Shown here one piece after another: positions 6,037 through 10,047 of a stretch of 10,047 bases of DNA. Each line of letters opens with the position of its first letter. Position 1 is the first letter of the stretch. The notes below the pieces were generated by a model. It was not told where the DNA came from. It searched no databases and was given only the letters and a program-made list of their open reading frames with translations. A program made the translations under genes and the position numbers. The stretch spans positions 5,383-15,429 of the forward strand of contig DLQI01000017.1 of NCBI GenBank assembly GCA_002478745.1. The letters are read 5' to 3'. This DNA comes from Rhodobacteraceae bacterium UBA7436. GTDB lineage: Bacteria; Pseudomonadota; Alphaproteobacteria; Rhodobacterales; Rhodobacteraceae.

Positions 6037-6993
6037 ATGACCAAACTAACGCGACAGGATATTTACGACACTGCCAAAGAGCTTTCTAATTGGGGGCGTT
6101 GGGGGAAAGATGATCAGATTGGCACGTTGAATAACGTGACGCCTGAGGATGTGATTGCAGCGGGTCGTTTGATCAAAAAGGGAAAGACATTTGCGCTAGG
6201 TCTGGACCTCAAGGAGAAGATACAGTCGGGTCTGTTTGGTGGCCGTTGGAATATGATCCATCAGATGCTGGCAACGGGAACGGATGCCGTTATTGGTGAG
6301 CAAGATGGCGACGGAAGAGCATACTTGCGCTACGCGGATGATGCAATTAACTTACCCTGTCAGGGCAGCACGCAGTGGGACGCCCTGTGCCACATCTTTC
6401 TGGATGACAAGATGTATAACGGATTTCCAGCGACAGATGTTACGGTAAATGGTGCTAAAAACCTCGGAATCGAAAATGTGCGTGATAAGATGGTTGGTCG
6501 CGGCGTGTTGCTCGATATCGCGCGTTGGAAAGGCGTGGATAGCTTGGACGACGGCTATCCGATCACCAACGACGATCTTGATAGATGTGCGGCTTCGCAA
6601 GGTGTCGACATACGCAAAGGTGACTTTGTGATTGTGCGCACTGGGCATCAGGAGCGCTGTCTCGCGGCGGGGGATTGGACAGGATATGCGGGCGGTGATG
6701 CGCCCGGTCTGTCGTTTGAGACAGCGCATTGGATTAAGAAAAATGATATTGCAGCGATTTGTGCGGACACATGGGGGTGCGAAGTGCGCCCGAATGAATC
6801 CGAGGAAGCCAATCAGCCATGGCACTGGGTCGTTATCCCGGCCATAGGCATTTCCATGGGCGAGATTTTCTACCTCAAAGACCTCGGTGAGGATTGCGCG
6901 GAGGATGGTGTGTATGAGTTCTTCTTCACGGCCCCACCGCTCCATATTCCTGGGGCTGCTGGATCTCCTATCAATCCCCAAGCGATCAAATGA
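6037..6993 (+). CDS. Cyclase-family metal-dependent hydrolase, Gln-substituted motif
   Basis: This 318-residue protein belongs to the cyclase family that includes bacterial kynurenine formamidase and isatin hydrolase, which open amide or lactam bonds with a divalent metal. The family motif H-x-G-T-H-x-D-x3-H aligns with Q109-G-S-T-Q113-W-D115-A-L-C-H119: Asp and the last His are kept, but the first two His are Gln. A GTQWD-type variant occurs, to my knowledge, in a longer bacterial/fungal subgroup, so this is probably a subfamily feature rather than decay. Other marks are GRGVLLDIARW (about 154-164), KGDFVIVRTG (about 194-203), PGLSFETAHW (about 223-232) and ICADTWGCEV (241-250). The protein is longer than KynB (about 210). 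It is first in an operon with a GST, whose ATG overlaps its stop (ATGA), and is divergent from the osmC-like/tetR pair. The substrate is unknown. Confidence 0.87.
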   Translation: MTKLTRQDIYDTAKELSNWGRWGKDDQIGTLNNVTPEDVIAAGRLIKKGKTFALGLDLKEKIQSGLFGGRWNMIHQMLATGTDAVIGEQDGDGRAYLRYADDAINLPCQGSTQWDALCHIFLDDKMYNGFPATDVTVNGAKNLGIENVRDKMVGRGVLLDIARWKGVDSLDDGYPITNDDLDRCAASQGVDIRKGDFVIVRTGHQERCLAAGDWTGYAGGDAPGLSFETAHWIKKNDIAAICADTWGCEVRPNESEEANQPWHWVVIPAIGISMGEIFYLKDLGEDCAEDGVYEFFFTAPPLHIPGAAGSPINPQAIK

Positions 6994-7598
6994 TCCTTTG
7001 GGGACGTGCAAGTTCGGTCAATGTGCAAAAGGTGCTGTGGGCTTTGGAGGAGCGGGAGCTCCCCTATGATCACAAGATTGTTGGCGGTATATTTGGAGGA
7101 AACTCTGATCCAGAGTTTACCGCACTGACACCCGTGCGCCGTGTTCCTGTTTTGCAGGATGGCGACGTCACGCTTTGGGAAAGCCACGCGATTCTGCGCT
7201 ATTTGGCGATGGGACCGGTTAGCCCTATTGCGGATATGTGGATGGAGTTTGGTTCTACAACATTGCAACCTCCGTTTCTTGGGTTATTCTGGCAACAGGT
7301 GCGCATGCGAAAGACAGCGCAGGACAAGGCGACTTTGAAAAAGCATATCAAATCGCTCTACGCGGCATTGGGCATTCTTGAAACGGGTCTTGCGGACGGG
7401 CGCACTTACTTGGCTGGCGATGATTTTTCGATGGCAGATATCGCCATTGGCAGTTTGTTTCACCGCATCATGGATTTGCACCCGACCATCTTGGATACTT
7501 TGCCGGTGGTAGGCGAATGGCACGCCAATATTGCAGTGCGTGCAGGATACCGCAAATGGGTTGCGACATCCTTTGAGGAGCTGCGCGTGACGGAGTGA
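6990..7598 (+). CDS. Glutathione S-transferase family protein (GST1)
   Basis: This 202-residue protein has the two-domain cytosolic GST architecture. Residues 1-75 form the thioredoxin-like glutathione-binding domain, with SSVNVQKVLWALEE at 8-21 (Ser8/Ser9 the probable glutathione-activating residues), the cis-proline motif RVPVL at 51-55 and ESHAILRYL at 64-72, whose Glu-Ser usually holds the gamma-glutamyl group. Residues about 85-200 are the helical substrate domain, with the N-capping segment DDFSMADIAIG at 144-154. Length is normal. It has no ribosome site of its own; its ATG overlaps the cyclase stop, so it is translated by coupling. This ties it functionally to the cyclase, perhaps conjugating or isomerising a substrate or product with glutathione. 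Its stop abuts the stop of the convergent MBL gene with no gap. The reaction cannot be assigned. Confidence 0.92.
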   Translation: MILWGRASSVNVQKVLWALEERELPYDHKIVGGIFGGNSDPEFTALTPVRRVPVLQDGDVTLWESHAILRYLAMGPVSPIADMWMEFGSTTLQPPFLGLFWQQVRMRKTAQDKATLKKHIKSLYAALGILETGLADGRTYLAGDDFSMADIAIGSLFHRIMDLHPTILDTLPVVGEWHANIAVRAGYRKWVATSFEELRVTE

Positions 7599-8480
7599 TT
7601 ACATCCGTGTTTGATAGCTTGCTGGGGTCCAGCGATAGCTGTCTTGCGTGCGTTCTACATAGCCAAGAGATGGGAACGGCATGTGAAAGCCACTTACTAA
7701 AAGACCATCTGTTGCAACCATATCAAGTACGCGGTTTCGCGTTGTAACCGCCATTTCTTTATCATCGTCATAGCCGACAAGACTGTTAGGATATTGCAGC
7801 GAAAAGACGAAGTGATTGGTGACGTCACCCCAAACCAGAAGCGACTTGCCCGCGCTTTCAAGACGATACATCATATGGCCGGGAGAATGTCCAAATGCCG
7901 CTTCGGCGGTGAGGCCAGAAACGACACTCTTCCCGTCCTCTAGAAATGTCATCCGATCCGCCAAAGGCGGGATCAGCTTGAGGAAAATGTCACGCGTTCT
8001 GGCGCGTTGTTCTGGAATGCCCTCGCCGCTAGACCATGCATCAAATTCTTTGCGTCCTATCACATAGCGCGCATTTGGATAGGTGGGCTTATCTCCATCC
8101 ATTACACCGAGGATATGATCTGGATGGCAGTGGGTGAAGGCAACGATGTCGATGTCCTCCGGCGCGTAACCTGCATGGGCCAAGCGTCGGCGCAAGTGTC
8201 CAGCGGGTTGGTCGACGCCTAGGTGCGCGAAACCTGTATCAAAGAGGACAGTCTGGTCACCAATGCGAATGATTGTTGGGGTGTAACCACTCTCAAAGCC
8301 ATGCGCAGGAAGGTTATTGCGCGCGGCGATTTGTGCTATTTCTTCGTCAGACTTGTCTAGCGCAAAGGGGGGATTGATCGGCTCGCGGATATGCGCACCG
8401 TCTTGAATTGTGCTCACCGATGCCTCGCCCAAAGTGAAGCGATGGATACTTGATGTATACTTTTCGTTTGTTGCGTTCAT
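7599..8480 (-). CDS. MBL-fold (metallo-beta-lactamase superfamily) hydrolase
   Basis: With ATG at 8480 this is a 293-residue dinuclear zinc-type hydrolase. Metal ligands are visible in order: T-H117-C-H119-P-D121-H122 (HxHxDH), H202 in GHSPGH, D219 in WGDVTNH and H266 in SGFHMP. The segment LFDTGFA (79-85) is the usual strand before the metal loop. The superfamily cleaves lactones, thioesters, phosphodiesters and glutathione thiol esters. Here a thioester or lactone made with GST involvement is plausible but unproven. The start is chosen because the ATG overlaps the GST2 stop (ATGA, 8477-8480) and AGAGG lies 10 bases upstream. A longer frame to 8603 would sit inside GST2 and adds an arginine-rich non-family extension. 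No signal peptide is seen, so it acts in the cytoplasm. It is the second gene of the leftward GST2-MBL operon. Confidence 0.93.
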   Translation of the reverse strand: MNATNEKYTSSIHRFTLGEASVSTIQDGAHIREPINPPFALDKSDEEIAQIAARNNLPAHGFESGYTPTIIRIGDQTVLFDTGFAHLGVDQPAGHLRRRLAHAGYAPEDIDIVAFTHCHPDHILGVMDGDKPTYPNARYVIGRKEFDAWSSGEGIPEQRARTRDIFLKLIPPLADRMTFLEDGKSVVSGLTAEAAFGHSPGHMMYRLESAGKSLLVWGDVTNHFVFSLQYPNSLVGYDDDKEMAVTTRNRVLDMVATDGLLVSGFHMPFPSLGYVERTQDSYRWTPASYQTRM

Positions 8481-9115
8481 GGCATCGGCACCTCTGTTGT
8501 GAATTTCGGAACCGAGTAACCAGCTTGCGTGGCGGGGCGATATGCGATGCGCAAATACCAATCGCGCACATTTGGAAAGTCGTTGAGGTTGATCTCTTGC
8601 CACTCAAAGCGCGACACCCAAGGCCAGCACGCCATATCAGCGATGGAATACATGCCCACGCCGTGGCCTGCAATGTAGTCACGCCCTTCCAAGCGCCTGT
8701 TCAAGACACCATACAATCGGCTCGCTTCCGTTGAATAGCGCTGCTCGCCGTACTCCGATTTTCCTTTGTTATATTTTACGAAATGATGGAGCTGTCCCAA
8801 CATCGGACCCAAACCGCCCATTTGCCACATCAGCCATTCCACCATGCGCCAGTACTCATCACCCCCGCATTGGAACTTTTTGTATTTGTCAGCAAGGTAG
8901 AGCATGATCGCGCCTGTCTCCATCAACTGCGTGCCAGTCTCCTGATCGACAATTGCGGGAATGCGATTGTTCGGGGCGATTTTTAAAAAGTCAGGCGCAA
9001 ATTGTTCGTCCTTAGAAATATCGATGGTGTGAGGGGTGTAGGGGACACCAAGCTCTTCTAGAAGGATAGATACCTTGCGCCCGTTTGGCGTAGTCCAAGT
9101 GTAGAGATCAATCAT
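8477..9115 (-). CDS. Nu-class (YfcG/YghU-like) glutathione S-transferase (GST2)
   Basis: This 212-residue GST closely resembles Escherichia coli YfcG in pattern. The N-terminal TTPNGRKVSILLEE (8-21) contains Thr9 and Asn11, the positions that contact the glutathione sulfur in Nu-class enzymes instead of a catalytic Tyr, Ser or Cys. PNNRIPAIVD (48-57) holds the cis-proline, METGAIMLYLADK (65-77) the gamma-glutamyl contact, WQMGGLGPMLGQ (97-108) the class-typical helix, and YSIADMACWPWV (156-167) the C-terminal capping box. Members bind two glutathione or glutathione disulfide molecules and show disulfide reductase and organic hydroperoxide activity. It differs clearly from GST1, so the module contains two separate glutathione chemistries. 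AGGA lies upstream of the ATG with good spacing. It is the first gene of the leftward operon with the MBL hydrolase and is divergent from the cupin gene. Confidence 0.93.
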   Translation of the reverse strand: MIDLYTWTTPNGRKVSILLEELGVPYTPHTIDISKDEQFAPDFLKIAPNNRIPAIVDQETGTQLMETGAIMLYLADKYKKFQCGGDEYWRMVEWLMWQMGGLGPMLGQLHHFVKYNKGKSEYGEQRYSTEASRLYGVLNRRLEGRDYIAGHGVGMYSIADMACWPWVSRFEWQEINLNDFPNVRDWYLRIAYRPATQAGYSVPKFTTEVPMP

Positions 9116-9137
9116 CGTGCGTCCTTTTGTGTTAAGT

Positions 9138-9191
9138 TCTTGCTATCAGCGGTCAAACATAGCATCGATTCCTATTGCGTTTATAGCAAGA
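9138..9191. repeat. 9-bp inverted repeat in the GST2/cupin divergent promoter region
   Basis: TCTTGCTAT (9138-9146) and ATAGCAAGA (9183-9191) are exact inverted copies separated by 36 bases, 45 bp centre-to-centre. A partial direct copy, ATAGCA, lies at 9159-9164 between them. The arms are too far apart for a compact terminator, and the region is a divergent promoter space, so paired binding sites for a regulator are the best guess. The TTATCG/CGATAA motif of the other two divergent regions is absent here. I could not place convincing -35/-10 elements in this stretch. Confidence 0.4.
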
Positions 9192-9235
9192 GCGGGTTTT
9201 GGTAGATTAGGCTGGTTTGCATAAGGAGATGAAAC

Positions 9236-9697
9236 ATGAGCACGCACGGATCCGATCATATTGCGACCAATCCTGATCCTGCAGCCTTTGAACATTGGCC
9301 TGAGGGGCTTTATGAGGAAATGTTGACGAGCCATGACAATGGCTGCGTCGGCAGTATGCTTGTGTCAGAGACGAATCGAGTGCGTGTGTGGCATTTGCAC
9401 CTTGCCGTGGGCGCGCGTTGCGCGTTTCATCGCCATGTGAACCCCTACTTTTGGACGGTGTTGAGTGCTGGCAAAGCGCGCAACTATTTTTCTTCGGGTG
9501 AAGTCACGGATACAGAATATACGGTTGGAGAAACTAAACATTTTTATTATGGAACAGGTGATTACATGATGCATTCGCTTGAGAATACTGGCGACACGGA
9601 TCTTGCGTTTGCTACGGTTGAATTCATGGATGGGACGAACCCACCTTTGGAAATCCCTGCTGAATTCCGTCTCGCCTACGGTGACGCGTTAAGGTGA
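9236..9697 (+). CDS. Cupin-domain protein
   Basis: This 153-residue protein fits a small single-domain cupin. The first cupin motif is visible around VWHLHLAVGARCAFHRHVNPYFWTV (51-75), with His65 and His67 as probable metal ligands. A downstream GETKHFYYGTGDYMMHSLENTG stretch (about 98-119) supplies the second motif, with His113 as the likely third ligand. Such proteins may be dioxygenases, isomerases or binding proteins, and the function cannot be chosen here. Some resemble the cupin annotated in beta-alanine degradation clusters. An excellent ribosome site, AAGGAG at 9223-9228, lies 7 bases before ATG. The gene is divergent from GST2-MBL, and its last 22 bases overlap the end of the oppositely oriented oxidoreductase remnant. 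Confidence 0.85.
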   Translation: MSTHGSDHIATNPDPAAFEHWPEGLYEEMLTSHDNGCVGSMLVSETNRVRVWHLHLAVGARCAFHRHVNPYFWTVLSAGKARNYFSSGEVTDTEYTVGETKHFYYGTGDYMMHSLENTGDTDLAFATVEFMDGTNPPLEIPAEFRLAYGDALR

Positions 9698-9789
9698 GTC
9701 GCCTCTCCGGTTTCGGCGGACAGTATGATCGCGTCGAGTACTTCGATTTCATGTAAAAGCTCGAAGTCAGAGTAAGGATAGGGCTTTTC
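9676..9789 (-). pseudogene. C-terminal remnant of a possible Gfo/Idh/MocA-type oxidoreductase, cut by an IS6 element
   Basis: The minus-strand frame gives 37 residues ending in a stop at 9678-9676. Motifs such as KPYPYSDFELLHEIEVLDAI and SAETGEATHL resemble the last helix and tail of Gfo/Idh/MocA family dehydrogenases, where a phrase like 'A..SAETG..V.L' is common. The frame stays open beyond 9790, but that sequence is the left end of the insertion sequence, so the real gene body was probably separated by the insertion. No start codon or NAD-binding N-terminus is present here; it may survive on the far side of the IS. The family call rests on a short tail and is uncertain. Confidence 0.45.
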
Positions 9790-10047
9790 GGCACTGTCAG
9801 ACAAAACGAGCTTGAGACGGGCAGGGTGGTCTCGTAGCCTCTCCGTATGACAAAACACTCCCCATTCAGGGACTTTAAAACGAGCCCTGAGATCATCCGC
9901 TTGGCTGTGATGCTGTACGTTCGTTTTCCGCTCTCACTCCGTAACGTAGAAGATCTTCTGCACGAACGAGGTATTGAGATCAGCCACGAAACAGTTCGGT
10001 TTTGGTGGAATAGATTTGGTCCGATGTTTGCTGCTGAGATACGAAGA
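9790..10047 (+). mobile_element. IS6-family insertion sequence, left end (incomplete at window edge)
   Basis: GGCACTGTC at 9790 matches the start of terminal inverted repeats of IS6/IS26-type elements (GGCACTGT...), and the transposase ATG lies 57 bases inside it, close to the spacing in IS26. The right end is outside the window. IS6 elements make 8-bp target duplications, so GGCTTTTC (9782-9789) is the predicted left copy. Confidence 0.8.
9847..10047 (+). CDS. IS6-family transposase, N-terminal part
   Basis: The frame is open from ATG at 9847 to the window edge, giving 67 residues. FRDFKTSPEIIRLAVMLY (7-24) followed by RFPLSLRNVEDLLHERG (26-42) and SHETVRFWWNRFGPMF (46-61) is the characteristic N-terminal helix-turn-helix region of IS6/IS26-type DDE transposases. 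These enzymes move the element by cointegrate formation. The DDE catalytic domain lies beyond the window, so integrity cannot be judged. The gene is oriented away from the catabolic module. Confidence 0.93.
   Translation, partial: MTKHSPFRDFKTSPEIIRLAVMLYVRFPLSLRNVEDLLHERGIEISHETVRFWWNRFGPMFAAEIRR

Noticed and set aside
6352..7011. 219-codon open frame on the minus strand
   Set aside because: It lies antisense to the well-supported cyclase gene, has no recognisable domain and no ribosome site; it is a shadow frame.
7599..8480. Quorum-quenching acyl-homoserine lactonase
   Set aside because: The zinc ligands are common to the whole superfamily and nothing specific to lactonases is visible; the context points to catabolism.
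8481..8603. N-terminal extension of the MBL hydrolase
   Set aside because: It overlaps GST2, looks unlike the family and is arginine-rich; the ATG at 8480 forms the usual ATGA junction with GST2.
9698..9846. Separate small minus-strand genes over the IS left end (frames ending at 9624 and 9676)
   Set aside because: Both frames cross the IS boundary and have no plausible start signal; only the 9676-9789 part resembles a gene tail.

Overview
The window looks like chromosomal or plasmid DNA of an alphaproteobacterium, most probably a marine Rhodobacteraceae (Roseobacter-type) species. This rests on the protein flavour (TRAP solute receptor, IS6-type transposase, Nu-type GST), moderate GC content and dense ATGA-coupled operons. 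The genus is not resolvable from sequence alone.

Layout, left to right: the 3' end of a TRAP transporter solute-binding protein (+) with a strong hairpin terminator (1-445); a three-gene molybdenum hydroxylase operon read leftward in the order FAD subunit, 2Fe-2S subunit, molybdopterin subunit (4129 down to 454); a divergent peroxiredoxin-like gene (+, 4228-4749); a leftward OsmC-like/TetR pair (5904 down to 4746); a divergent rightward cyclase-family hydrolase/glutathione S-transferase pair (6037-7598); a leftward Nu-type GST/metallo-beta-lactamase-fold hydrolase pair (9115 down to 7599); a divergent cupin gene (9236-9697); the 37-codon tail of a possible Gfo/Idh/MocA oxidoreductase on the minus strand (9676-9789); and the left end of an IS6-family insertion sequence (from about 9790) that runs off the window.

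The genes look like one catabolic or detoxification module that alternates in direction. A molybdenum hydroxylase would insert oxygen from water into a (hetero)aromatic or aldehyde substrate. Two different GSTs would provide glutathione chemistry. The cyclase-family and MBL-fold enzymes would hydrolyse a ring, lactone, amide or thioester. OsmC and the peroxiredoxin-like protein would manage peroxide or reactive thiols. The substrate cannot be read from the sequence.

The best clue to co-regulation is a 14-bp palindrome, TTATCG-TT-CGATAA, in the OsmC/cyclase intergenic region. A close relative lies 66 bp away and a weaker one lies in the hydroxylase/peroxiredoxin intergenic region. The TetR-family repressor encoded between these regions is the obvious candidate ligand. 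The GST2/cupin intergenic region lacks this motif and has a different inverted repeat. No stretch above 300 bases is without a gene, and I saw no tRNA, rRNA or CRISPR array.
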